Assembly (NCBI RefSeq): GCF_007754155.1 | Contig: NZ_CP037423.1 | Location: forward strand, 4,804,865 to 4,868,864 | Length of the DNA: 64,000 nt | Reading direction: 5' to 3' | Source: Stieleria neptunia | Lineage (GTDB): Bacteria; Planctomycetota; Planctomycetia; Pirellulales; Pirellulaceae | Part shown: positions 1-8,658 of the stretch, in pieces | Position numbering within the stretch: position 1 is the first letter of the stretch | Layout: every line of letters begins with the position of its first letter | The notes under the pieces: generated by a model | The model's input: only the letters and a program-made list of their open reading frames with translations | Told to the model about the DNA's origin: nothing | Database searches by the model: none | Translations under genes and position numbers: made by a program

Positions 1-166
1 CGGGGTCTGTCCCCACACAACCCGGGGTCTGTCCCCACACAACCCGGTCTGTCCCCACACAACCGGGGTCTGTCCCCACACAACGGGTCTGTACACAACC
101 GGGGTCTGGCCCCACACAACCCGGGGTCTGTCCCCACACAACCCGGGGTCTGTCCCCCCACAACCC
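1..166. repeat. Degenerate tandem array 1 (GGGGTCTGTCCCC core)
   Basis: About eight or nine imperfect direct repeats with consensus CCGGGGTCTGTCCCCACACAAC (two overlapping parts: core GGGGTCTGTCCCC plus spacer ACACAAC). Some copies are shortened (around 44-60 and 85-99). The array runs off the left edge of the window, so its full size is unknown. It has the same core as the arrays at 1764-1889 and 5520-6107 but a different spacer, and it is the most decayed of the three. Confidence 0.9.
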
Positions 167-197
167 GGGGTCTGTCCCGGCTTACGGGACAGACCCC
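167..197. repeat. Perfect 13-bp stem hairpin ending array 1
   Basis: The last array unit, GGGGTCTGTCCCG, is followed after five bases (GCTTA) by its exact reverse complement CGGGACAGACCCC. This gives a 13-bp perfect stem 166 bp upstream of the transposase start. A REP-type transposase would be expected to bind a structure of this kind; a transcription terminator is less likely because no T-run follows. Confidence 0.8.
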
Positions 198-363
198 ATC
201 TGGGAAGAATGACCGAAAAAAGTGCTTGACTTGCCGGCTGCATTCGGGTGGAATGCACCTAGTTAATCAGGCGACGAGATGACTCGTTTTGTTCGCCGCG
301 GATGTTTGAGAATGATCCTCAATCCCGCGGCAGTTTCCGGAAACGGGTTGGGGAGTCTCTGCG

Positions 364-1467
364 ATGGCAAGATCCAATCGTTGCGAAGTGATGGATCCGA
401 GCGAAGTTCAAATCTTTCACATCGTCAGCCGAACCACACGAGGTTGTTGGCTCTTCGGCCAGGATTCGATCTCTGGCAAGAATTACGACCACCGAAAAGT
501 CTGGATCGAGGAGTATCTGCAACACTTTGCGGCTTGTTTCGCGATCGACTTGCTTTCCTTCTCCATTCTCTCCAACCACTTCCACCTCGTGCTGCGATCC
601 CGCTCCGACATCGTGGGAACGTGGGACGACACCGAAGTGGCCCGGCGCTGGCTGATGATCTGCCCCGAGCGGAAAGACGACCGGGGCAACCCGATGACGC
701 CCTCACAGGCGGAGCTGGACCGCATTCGCAAATCCCCCGAGAAACTTGTCGAGATCCGATCTAGGCTGAGCAACCTCTCGTGGTGGATGCGTCTTTTGAA
801 TCAGCAAATTGCTCAGCGTGCCAACAAGGAAGACGACACAACGGGGCATTTCTTCGAACAACGCTTCAAAGCGATTCCGCTGGTCGACGAAGAGGCTGTT
901 TTGGCCTGTTCTGTCTATGTCGACCTGAATCTGATCCGGGCGTGCATCGCGGAAACGGTGGAGCTGAGTGAACACACGTCGGCACAACGGCGTGTTGAAT
1001 CGATCCAGGCGTCGCAACAAACTCCACGGGACGACGAGAAAGCATCGGCCGATGGCGAAACTCAAGCCGCCGATCCGCAAGCTCGCCGCGCAGACGCCTT
1101 TCTTTCGCCGGTGAATCTTCACGAGGGGACCGCCCCGGCTGGACCGCAGCCGAGCAAGACCAACGCCCGCTGCAGTGACAAAGGCTTCTTGGCGATGAGC
1201 GAGGAAGAGTACTTGGAGCTGTTGGACTGGAGTGCTCGCCACTTGGCGCCGGGCAAGCGAGGCAGCACGCCCGAAGGCCATCCGCCAATCTTGGAGCGTC
1301 TTGGTTTATCGCCGACGCTCTGGTTGTCGCTCGTTGCAGACTTCGGCAGCCTGTTTTCCACCATCGCGGGCCGTCCGGAGCATCTCGATACCGAGCGGAC
1401 CAAGCAGACAGGGCGTCGTTTCTACGTTCCAAAGCAAGCCCGCGACCTATTCGGGCAAGCAGCTTAG
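364..1467 (+). CDS. REP-associated tyrosine transposase (Y1/HUH family)
   Basis: Predicted single-strand transposase of the Y1_Tnp / RAYT type, 367 residues. The metal-binding HUH pair is seen in NHFHLVLR (71-78). The segment GHFFEQRFKA (161-170) matches the family's conserved (W/F)xxRF block, and the likely catalytic tyrosine is Y185 in VYVDLNLIRA. Known family members bind and cleave REP palindromes in single-stranded DNA. The protein is longer than the compact IS200 enzymes because of a roughly 170-residue hydrophilic C-terminal extension. The start fits a GGGGAG ribosome site about 8 bases upstream. The gene lies between arrays 1 and 2, whose palindromic core is the obvious candidate substrate. 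It has no IS-type ends of its own, as usual for RAYTs. The family call is firm; the substrate is inference. Confidence 0.85.
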   Translation: MARSNRCEVMDPSEVQIFHIVSRTTRGCWLFGQDSISGKNYDHRKVWIEEYLQHFAACFAIDLLSFSILSNHFHLVLRSRSDIVGTWDDTEVARRWLMICPERKDDRGNPMTPSQAELDRIRKSPEKLVEIRSRLSNLSWWMRLLNQQIAQRANKEDDTTGHFFEQRFKAIPLVDEEAVLACSVYVDLNLIRACIAETVELSEHTSAQRRVESIQASQQTPRDDEKASADGETQAADPQARRADAFLSPVNLHEGTAPAGPQPSKTNARCSDKGFLAMSEEEYLELLDWSARHLAPGKRGSTPEGHPPILERLGLSPTLWLSLVADFGSLFSTIAGRPEHLDTERTKQTGRRFYVPKQARDLFGQAA

Positions 1468-1763
1468 CCCGCCCCGCCTTCCAACGATCCCCCTCAAAGG
1501 AATCAAAGCCACGTTGCTGAGCGTCGCTCGCGGAACGCACGGTGTGACCGCTGGGAAGCAATGCAAGCTTCGTATCAGCTAGGTGCCCAAACGGACGGGC
1601 CACTTGGTCATCGGCGAGAAAATCACGGCATCTTCATCCCCAGTGACCCGGCGACAGATCCTCTAACGTGGATCTCCCCGTGGCAACTCGCCCGCGGCAC
1701 ACGTTGAGTGGTTCGACAACCTTTTTCGTTGACTCCAAGCCGAAACCGACTGAACGAATGTGA

Positions 1764-1889
1764 CCATCGGGGTCTGTCCCCGGACCATCGGGGTCTGTCC
1801 CCGGACCATCGGGGTCTGTCCCCGGACCATCGGGGTCTGTCCCCGGACCATCGGGGTCTGTCCCCGGACCATCGGGGTCTGTCCCCGGG
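1764..1889. repeat. Tandem array 2: six 21-bp units
   Basis: Six nearly identical units of CCATCGGGGTCTGTCCCCGG plus A. The core can form a CGGGG/CCCCG hairpin with a five-base loop. The left flank TGAACGAATGTGA matches that of array 3, and the right flank begins with a GGGGAACGG-like sequence, also similar. It lies 60 bp beyond the stop codon of the large surface-protein gene. Because 21 is a multiple of three and no unit contains a stop, several frames stay open across it; these are not genes. Confidence 0.95.
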
Positions 1890-1949
1890 GAACGGGTGAG
1901 CGCAGGGGTGAAATGGCGGGGGCTGGGTGGATGGACGGGGCGGGTGCGT

Positions 1950-4900
1950 TCAATCGAAGGGGAGTTTCTTCAGGAAACGTTGCCCGAAACGGCCGTAGTC
2001 TTGACCGTCGACATCTCCGTCTCCGTCGCTGTCGATGACGGAGTTGAATAACGGGTCGTTCTCCGATTTCAAAAACGTCAATCCGAAACGGCCATAGTCT
2101 TGGCCGTCCACATCCCGGTCGCCGTCGCTATCTCCATAGAGTGCAAAGAAACCGTCCGTTTCTGCGACACCAAACGCAAACGTTCCGCCCGAAAGTTGAT
2201 CGCCATCACCATCGAGGATGACGGTGCTGCGAATGCGACGGACTTTCGTGGGATCGATCGTCAAGTGATAGTTGCCGTCGACCAGTGCCCGGTTCGCGCC
2301 GCGCGTCATCGCTCCGCTGAACGCAAGCGTGGCGACTGTATTTCCCTGGACCGTCGCAACCGTGACGCTGTGATCGACGGGGCCACCATCGCTGCCACGC
2401 TTCGTGATTTGGAATGCCCCCGGATCGATCTCGACGTAACCTTCGATTTCAACATTGACCTCGGTAACGGTGGATCGTTGACTGTCATCGGGGTCGTTGT
2501 TCAAGACGACATCCCCGACTTGGGCGACGTCGAACAATTGCAGCGTGTAGAAATGCTCTTCGTCCGTTCGAATCCCCCATTCGGTCCCAAGAGGATGATC
2601 CTGGTACGTCCTTGATGTAAAGTCTCCGCTATAGCTCGGGGCGGAAAAGAGTTCCTTACGGGCTCCCACCTTGACTCCGGCGCGGAAGAAGACATCAACA
2701 AACAGATCGCCGCCGAATACGATCGGACTGGTGGAACGGATGATATCGAGTTGGGATCCAGTGAACTTTGTCACGGGCCCCAATTCGATGGGGGCATCCG
2801 CATCGAGATACAGGTCATTGAATCGAATTTCCAGTTCACCATCAATCGTGATCTGTACCATCTGACTGATGCGAACATTGTGGATCTCCTTCAAGCGAAT
2901 CACGGACGGAATCCCACCTTGCGCGACTTCGAACCGACCGTTGCCCAGCGGAAGATTCTCTGTCCTGTAGATTGCGTTGGTGGCTCCCGTGCCGATGATG
3001 CTAACATTTTGACGGCTTCGTGGTATCCCGTTCAACCATTCCCCTTCGACCAGAATCCCACCCGGAAGGGAAAAGAAGCCGTCACGGAAATCAACGACGA
3101 CTCGACTGAGGTAGGTTCCGTTGTCGAAGGTCCCCATTTGAATTGACAACGAGCGGGTCGAAGCCAAGGGAGTCGACGAGAAAACCTGTGGCGGAAAGGT
3201 GTAGCTGACCACCTGCAGGTCGCTACCGCTGAGTTCCACATACACGTCTTCGGATAGCGAATCAGGCAGAACAACCTCAACGTCTCCGCCGATCGCAACC
3301 TGATAGTCCTCCACTTCACCGTCGGCGGCGTAGCCGGTGGGGTCGGTGATGGCCTGCGATGCGAGCCGCACTCGGGCCATCCGCCGGCCAGGTTGGACGT
3401 CGGCGGGAACGTTGTAATTGAGCGTTTGCAGACCGGGGATCACGTCGGCACCGGTACGGATTCTCTCATCGGATTCCCAGACCCCGTCGTCATCCCAGTC
3501 GATCCAGGCGGTGACTTTTCCGCTTGATGCGTTTTGTAGATCGATGTTGAATCCGGCCATTTGCCCGGGTTCAATGTCGCCGAACAAAACGCCGTCCTCG
3601 TCGGCCCCGTCGCCGTCGGCGTTGGGCGACGGTTGGCCATCGGTTTCGGCATCGCGAGTCGCCCCCAGCCTAGGCCCCGTCGCAACGTGGTACGCGCCGC
3701 GGTCGGCAATCGAAGTCGGGTAAGGCGCCGGGGCATCTCCGAAATCGGGTGAGTTGATGTTTCGATGCCAAACGAAGCCGTCGTCGCCTGCGGCCGCACT
3801 GACAACATCCAGATCACCGTCCTGATCCAGATCGACGATGGAGATTGGATCCGGTGCATCGATCGACCGCACCAACACTTCGGTAAAATTTTCAGTCCCA
3901 TCGTTGCGGTACCAAACGACTTGATCGTCATCAAAGAGCGTCGCCGCCACGTCGAAGTCACCGTCGCCGTCCAAGTCACCGATATCGACGTTACCGACCG
4001 GATTACCCGCCGATCGTAACGTTCCGCCGTTAGACCATACCCCGGTCCCGCGATTCTCGAACCACTCGATCTTGCCGGTGGAAGCTCCCGTCAGCAAATC
4101 GTAGTCTCCGTCGCCATCGATGTCCGAAACGTCAAACGACACAAACGTACGATTGACAACCCCGCCCAGGCTGTCGATTCCAAAGCCCGACGCCCCCTGG
4201 TTTTCAAAATAGACAATCCCGGTGGAGTCATTGGGCTTCTCATCGGAAACAAAAATATCAAGGTCTCCATCCCCTTCGAAGTCGATGAGCGTGAGGTCGC
4301 GGGGGTCGTCCGCAATGTAACCAAAGGTGCTCGTCGATCGAATGTCGAAGTTCATGTCACCCCGATTGGCAAACCAATACACGCTATCGTCGCGCGGTAC
4401 ACCAAACGCGATGTCAATATCGCCATCTCCATCAATGTCGCCAACGTCTAATGTGGTCACTCCGACTGATGAAAGTCTGGTGTTGATCGAACGAGCCACA
4501 AAGACTCCGGAGGAAGTATTTTCGTACCAGGAAACCACTCGGTCGCCCGTGCCCTGTGCGACGACGATGTCCACGTCGCCGTCCCGGTCCAGGTCACGGG
4601 CAACAATCTCGGTCGCGTTGATTTGGTCAATCACGTGCTGTTCAAATCGCTCGCTGCCGTCATTTTCGAAGTACAGCAACTGGTTCGTCGTGGGCGACGT
4701 GGCAATCAAGTCCACATCGTCGTCGCCGTCGATGTCGGACGCAGTGAACGCAGCGATTTCGGGCGTTCCGCTCGATCCGATCACATGATGCGGCAACACC
4801 GCCTCTGTCGCGGCAAGCCCACCGATCGACAGCGGATAGTCCTCCACCTCACCATCATTCGCTTCGCCAGAAACGCCGAGTCCTCCCGCCGTGGACAATC

Positions 4901-5384
4901 GAAAGCGGGCAAAGGACAGCCCCGGCTTGGCGTCGATGGGCACGTCAAACGTCACGGTGCTGAAGCCACTATCGAGCGATAACGACGAGGCGATTTTTTC
5001 CGATCCGCCGTCCCACCGTCCGTTGCGGTTGAAATCGATCCAGGCATCCAGCTTCGCCGGACCGCCTTGAACGTTCACGAAGACCGATGCTCCCACCTGG
5101 CCGACGCGGAGGTTTCCGATCGTGATTCCGTCCTCATCAGCCCCGTCCGACTGCGCGACGACTGACGGAACTCCGTCAGATTCGGTGTCGCGCAGAAAAC
5201 CGAGCGTTGGTCCGGTCGCGATGTGCCGTGCCCCATCGGCTGCCAACGCGGTCGGGTACGGTGACGGCGCATCGCCAAAGTCGCTGGCCAACAAATCGCG
5301 GCGTTCCAAAACCTCGCCGCCGAGTCGGCGTAGGTGGCCCCGAACGCGCGCCTGCGATCGCTTCTTGCGAGCATACTGTTTCAT
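1950..5384 (-). CDS. Large secreted GEVED / FG-GAP repeat protein with dockerin-like C-terminus
   Basis: A 1144-residue extracellular protein of planctomycete type. The N-terminus is basic and carries a LEPR-XLL-like motif (LERRDLLA, 26-33) in place of a classic signal peptide. A GEVED-like domain follows (DFGDAP at 35-40, DGEVEDY at 177-183). Next come seven or more FG-GAP/VCBS-type repeats (about 210-545) with DIDGDGD-like calcium-binding loops, and a second GEVED domain starting with DFGDAP near 547. A roughly 350-residue region of unknown fold precedes two dockerin-like loops, DSDGDRDVDGQDYGRFG and a near copy, in the last 60 residues. Such proteins are presumed to act in adhesion or cell-surface scaffolding. 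Array 3 is upstream and array 2 directly downstream, so the gene is bracketed by the same repeat. The ligand is unknown. Confidence 0.85.
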   Translation of the reverse strand: MKQYARKKRSQARVRGHLRRLGGEVLERRDLLASDFGDAPSPYPTALAADGARHIATGPTLGFLRDTESDGVPSVVAQSDGADEDGITIGNLRVGQVGASVFVNVQGGPAKLDAWIDFNRNGRWDGGSEKIASSLSLDSGFSTVTFDVPIDAKPGLSFARFRLSTAGGLGVSGEANDGEVEDYPLSIGGLAATEAVLPHHVIGSSGTPEIAAFTASDIDGDDDVDLIATSPTTNQLLYFENDGSERFEQHVIDQINATEIVARDLDRDGDVDIVVAQGTGDRVVSWYENTSSGVFVARSINTRLSSVGVTTLDVGDIDGDGDIDIAFGVPRDDSVYWFANRGDMNFDIRSTSTFGYIADDPRDLTLIDFEGDGDLDIFVSDEKPNDSTGIVYFENQGASGFGIDSLGGVVNRTFVSFDVSDIDGDGDYDLLTGASTGKIEWFENRGTGVWSNGGTLRSAGNPVGNVDIGDLDGDGDFDVAATLFDDDQVVWYRNDGTENFTEVLVRSIDAPDPISIVDLDQDGDLDVVSAAAGDDGFVWHRNINSPDFGDAPAPYPTSIADRGAYHVATGPRLGATRDAETDGQPSPNADGDGADEDGVLFGDIEPGQMAGFNIDLQNASSGKVTAWIDWDDDGVWESDERIRTGADVIPGLQTLNYNVPADVQPGRRMARVRLASQAITDPTGYAADGEVEDYQVAIGGDVEVVLPDSLSEDVYVELSGSDLQVVSYTFPPQVFSSTPLASTRSLSIQMGTFDNGTYLSRVVVDFRDGFFSLPGGILVEGEWLNGIPRSRQNVSIIGTGATNAIYRTENLPLGNGRFEVAQGGIPSVIRLKEIHNVRISQMVQITIDGELEIRFNDLYLDADAPIELGPVTKFTGSQLDIIRSTSPIVFGGDLFVDVFFRAGVKVGARKELFSAPSYSGDFTSRTYQDHPLGTEWGIRTDEEHFYTLQLFDVAQVGDVVLNNDPDDSQRSTVTEVNVEIEGYVEIDPGAFQITKRGSDGGPVDHSVTVATVQGNTVATLAFSGAMTRGANRALVDGNYHLTIDPTKVRRIRSTVILDGDGDQLSGGTFAFGVAETDGFFALYGDSDGDRDVDGQDYGRFGLTFLKSENDPLFNSVIDSDGDGDVDGQDYGRFGQRFLKKLPFD

Positions 5385-5519
5385 CGTCTCCGCCGCCTCG
5401 TTCGCCGCTGATCATAACCTAATGAACGAATCTTAACCGAACGCCGAAGCGTTTGCCGGAAAGCGACTGGGATCCAAACGACTGGGGTCAGTCCCCGAAC
5501 GAAGCCTGAACAAATGTGA

Positions 5520-6107
5520 CCATCGGGGTCTGTCCCCGGACCATCGGGGTCTGTCCCCAGACCATCGGGGTCTGTCCCCAGACCATCGGGGTCTGTCCCC
5601 GGACCATCGGGGTCTGTCCCCGGACCATCGGGGTCTGTCCCCGGACCATCGGGGTCTGTCCCCGGACCATCGGGGTCTGTCCCCGGACCATCGGGGTCTG
5701 TCCCCGGACCATCGGGGTCTGTCCCCGGACCATCGGGGTCTGTCCCCGGACCATCGGGGTCTGTCCCCGGACCATCGGGGTCTGTCCCCGGACCATCGGG
5801 GTCTGTCCCCGGACCATCGGGGTCTGTCCCCGGACCATCGGGGTCTGTCCCCGGACCATCGGGGTCTGTCCCCGGACCATCGGGGTCTGTCCCCGGACCA
5901 TCGGGGTCTGTCCCCGGACCATCGGGGTCTGTCCCCGGACCATCGGGGTCTGTCCCCGGAACATCGGGGTCTGTCCCCGGAACATCGGGGTCTGTCCCCG
6001 GAACATCGGGGTCTGTCCCCGGAACATCGGGGTCTGTCCCCGGAACATCGGGGTCTGTCCCCGGAACATCGGGGTCTGTCCCCGGAACATCGGGGTCTGT
6101 CCCCGGA
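5520..6107. repeat. Tandem array 3: twenty-eight 21-bp units
   Basis: Twenty-eight head-to-tail units with core CATCGGGGTCTGTCCCCGG. The first 21 carry ACCAT at the junction and the last 7 carry AACAT. Units 2 and 3 have CCCCAGA in place of CCCCGGA. The near-perfect homogeneity indicates recent expansion. The array starts 135 bp upstream of the surface-protein start codon. A degenerate copy of the core lies at about 5484-5500 and another near 6152-6171. The 21-bp period equals two turns of B-DNA. It is not a CRISPR array, because there are no unique spacers. Confidence 0.97.
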
Positions 6108-6184
6108 ACGGTGGGGAACGCCACCGGGATGGCGTGGGCTAAACCCTTGACGGCGGGGTCTGTCGGCCGGGGTGGTTTCGATTG

Positions 6185-6289
6185 GTTAGCGGCAGAGCGC
6201 GCGTCTCCCGGTACTCGAGTGTGTGTTCAAGCTGGTACCGGACGGCTCGCGGGCTGTCGATTTCTGCCCGTTCGCACCGTTCCGCTAAC
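6185..6289. repeat. Short form of the GTTAGCGG repeat element
   Basis: A 105-bp element that begins GTTAGCGGCAGAGCGCG and ends GTTCCGCTAAC, giving GTTAGCGG/CCGCTAAC terminal inverted repeats. It contains the ACCGGACGGCTCGCGGGCTG block also seen at 33661-33865 and 37242-37443, but lacks their central GTGAGCC...GGCTCAC hairpin module. It lies 21 bp beyond the stop codon of the glycosyltransferase gene. Confidence 0.8.
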
Positions 6290-6310
6290 TCCTTCAGTGA
6301 CGTTGTTCCG

Positions 6311-8614
6311 TTAAGAACAGATTTCGCCAGAAGCTTGGCTTGACGCCGTCTCGATGCCTGGCGTCACCGGCGTGATTGCGGTTGCGGGCTGCTCGTCGCA
6401 CCAACGTTTCCAGGACTGTCGGTACGCTTTCTCGAGCTCGGTGACGAAACGCTGTTGATCAGCGATCGTCCGCCGCGTCGTCTCCCGTAGCGTTCGGCGC
6501 AGCCCTTCCAGCTCTTCAAGATCACCGGCGAGTCGGCCGACCAAGGACGCGTACTCGTCGATCGACTTGGCAATCCATTCGGGTTTGCCGAGGTGGTGAA
6601 CGATCCCCGCAGTCCCTCGCGATGGCCGGTTGTTGCCATAAAAGCCGACAACCGGAATTCCCATCCACAAGGCCTCCATCGTCGTCGTCCCGCCCGCCCA
6701 CGGCGTCGCGTCGAGTCCGAGATCGATCTCGTGATACGTTTCCAAATACGAATCGCCGCGATAGACGCTGCGGACTTCGATGCGGCTTTCATCGATCCCG
6801 CGCTGAACCAACGCGCTGATCAACTCCTTTTTCAACGGCTCGTTAAAACGCGTGTTGAACGCAAGCAGCCGTGCATCGGGACATGCCTTCAAGGCGGCCG
6901 CCCACAAATCGTGCGTCGACGAGGAGATCTTGAATGGTCGGTGCAACGAACCGAACGTGACATAGCCGTTGCGACGGGCAGGCAAGGAGGACAATTCGGG
7001 TGCATTGTTAGGCGGCGCGAAACAAAACGACCCACCCGGAATCCGAATCAGCTCCTCGGTGTGCAACGTCGGCTCGCCGATGGGATTTTGCACGTCGCAA
7101 GTCAGGCAATAATCGATCGCTTTCAATCCCGTGGTGTTGGGATAACCGAGCCAGGAGATCTGGATCGGCGCGGGTTTGTACGCCAGCGCCGGCAACCGAT
7201 TCCCCGACGTGTGTCCGGCCAGATCTACCAAGATGTCGATCTGGTCATCGAGGATCTGCTGAGCAACCTGCTGGTCCGAATACCCCAGCGTGACGCGCCA
7301 ATGATCCGAAAGCGTCTTCAACTGTTCCGTCACGTGGTCTCCCAGACCGGACTCATAATAACAATAGATTTCAAACGCTGACCGGTCGCGAAGTCGCAAA
7401 AGCGGCTCAAAAAATGCCGTGACGGCGTGCTCGCGAAAGTCAGCCGAGGCGTAACCGATTCGCAGTTTTCGGTTCGGATCACGCACGTTGCGGCGTCGTT
7501 GCAGCGGCTGGACGTTTCCGTGCACCTCGCCCCAACGGACGTGTTCTTCGAACAACTGCCGAGGGTCGATGTCGGGATCACCGCTCATCAAATACAACAA
7601 ACAGCCGTGGGCGCCGCTCATGCGGGGATCTTGCTTGACGGCTTCGGCAAAGCATTCGGCCGCTTCACGCCGCCGATCGGACTCGATGTAGACAAACCCC
7701 AACGAGCAACGCGCGTGTGCGTCGGCCGGATCGAGTTCCAAGGCAAGCTGAATCTCTGACTCCGCCTTCGCCACATCGCCCATGCTGAGCAACACGGTCC
7801 CCAAATAATGGTGTGCCTTGGCATAGTGGGGAAATTCCACGACCAGTTGCTTGAAACGCTCGGCCGCCTCGTCGAGTCGCCCAAGATTGACCAGTGTCCG
7901 CGCGAGCGTCAACTTGGAAACCAAATCGCTGGGACGGGCCTGCACCACACGCTGAAGCAACTCCAGTGACTGCTCCCACTTGCATTGGCGTCGGTAGCAT
8001 TCACCCAAATTCCCCAGCACGTCGAGGTTGCCGGCGTTGCGTTGGAGCAGATCATCATAGATCTGTTCGGCGTCGTGAAGACGATTCTGTCGGACCCAAC
8101 AATTTGCCAGGTTCATGGCCGCATGTTCGGAATCTGGACTGATCCGAATCGCCTGTTGGAACTGCTCCTCGGCTTGTTCCAATTGCCCAAGATCAAGCAA
8201 GAAGACTCCGAAATTGTTTCGCGTATCCGGGTTGTCTGGCTCAACAACCACCAATTGGCTGAGCATCTGATGAGCCCGTTGGAGGTCTCCCATCGCGTGA
8301 TACACCAGCGCCAGATGGCCCATCAATTCCGGATGATCCCCGAGCAGCCCTTGAGCCTTTTGCAAACAATCCAATGCACTCGGGTAGGCTGCGGCGGAAT
8401 AAAGCGTCATCCCGAGCAGATGCCAGGCATCGGCGTGGTTCGGATCCACGCTCAGTACTTCGCAATACAATTGCTTGGCCTGTTCCAGATTCCCCGCTTT
8501 CTGTAGCGATAGCGCAGTTTCAATTTTCATCGCCAGACCACGCGTGTCCGCAGCGGGACGATGCGGCGGGCGCGGCTTTCGTCGTTTCGGGAGTTTTGGT
8601 TTGCTGCGTGCCAT
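6311..8614 (-). CDS. TPR-repeat O-GlcNAc-transferase-like (GT41/SPINDLY-type) protein
   Basis: Predicted 767-residue cytoplasmic glycosyltransferase. A basic Lys/Pro/Arg-rich N-terminus is followed by about ten tetratricopeptide repeats (roughly 30-370). The C-terminal half matches Glyco_transf_41: RIGYASADFREHAV, DLAGHTSGNRL, APIQISWLGYPNTTG and the late WAGGTTTMEALWMGIPVVGF. Known relatives transfer GlcNAc or other sugars to protein Ser/Thr, but bacterial acceptors are rarely known. I placed the start at ATG 8614 (MARSKPKLP), preceded by AAGG; an upstream ATG at 8683 would overlap the preceding gene. It lies 44 bp downstream of a sugar-aminotransferase gene, which suggests co-transcription and a role in nucleotide-sugar or glycan work. 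Confidence 0.85.
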   Translation of the reverse strand: MARSKPKLPKRRKPRPPHRPAADTRGLAMKIETALSLQKAGNLEQAKQLYCEVLSVDPNHADAWHLLGMTLYSAAAYPSALDCLQKAQGLLGDHPELMGHLALVYHAMGDLQRAHQMLSQLVVVEPDNPDTRNNFGVFLLDLGQLEQAEEQFQQAIRISPDSEHAAMNLANCWVRQNRLHDAEQIYDDLLQRNAGNLDVLGNLGECYRRQCKWEQSLELLQRVVQARPSDLVSKLTLARTLVNLGRLDEAAERFKQLVVEFPHYAKAHHYLGTVLLSMGDVAKAESEIQLALELDPADAHARCSLGFVYIESDRRREAAECFAEAVKQDPRMSGAHGCLLYLMSGDPDIDPRQLFEEHVRWGEVHGNVQPLQRRRNVRDPNRKLRIGYASADFREHAVTAFFEPLLRLRDRSAFEIYCYYESGLGDHVTEQLKTLSDHWRVTLGYSDQQVAQQILDDQIDILVDLAGHTSGNRLPALAYKPAPIQISWLGYPNTTGLKAIDYCLTCDVQNPIGEPTLHTEELIRIPGGSFCFAPPNNAPELSSLPARRNGYVTFGSLHRPFKISSSTHDLWAAALKACPDARLLAFNTRFNEPLKKELISALVQRGIDESRIEVRSVYRGDSYLETYHEIDLGLDATPWAGGTTTMEALWMGIPVVGFYGNNRPSRGTAGIVHHLGKPEWIAKSIDEYASLVGRLAGDLEELEGLRRTLRETTRRTIADQQRFVTELEKAYRQSWKRWCDEQPATAITPVTPGIETASSQASGEICS

Positions 8615-8658
8615 CGTAACCTTGTTCCAAATGAAAACGGGTGCGAGAAGCCTGGACA

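Noticed and set aside
866..1603. A 245-residue minus-strand frame opposite the transposase
   Set aside because: It overlaps the recognisable Y1 transposase and has an Arg/Ser/Pro-rich shadow composition.
1..6107. CRISPR array
   Set aside because: Units of 21-22 bp are contiguous and lack unique spacers, and there are no cas genes.
5381..6142. Long repeat-encoded reading frames (about 200-247 residues) across array 3 on both strands
   Set aside because: The 21-bp unit has no stop in several frames, so open frames arise automatically. No ribosome site, signal or family feature is present.
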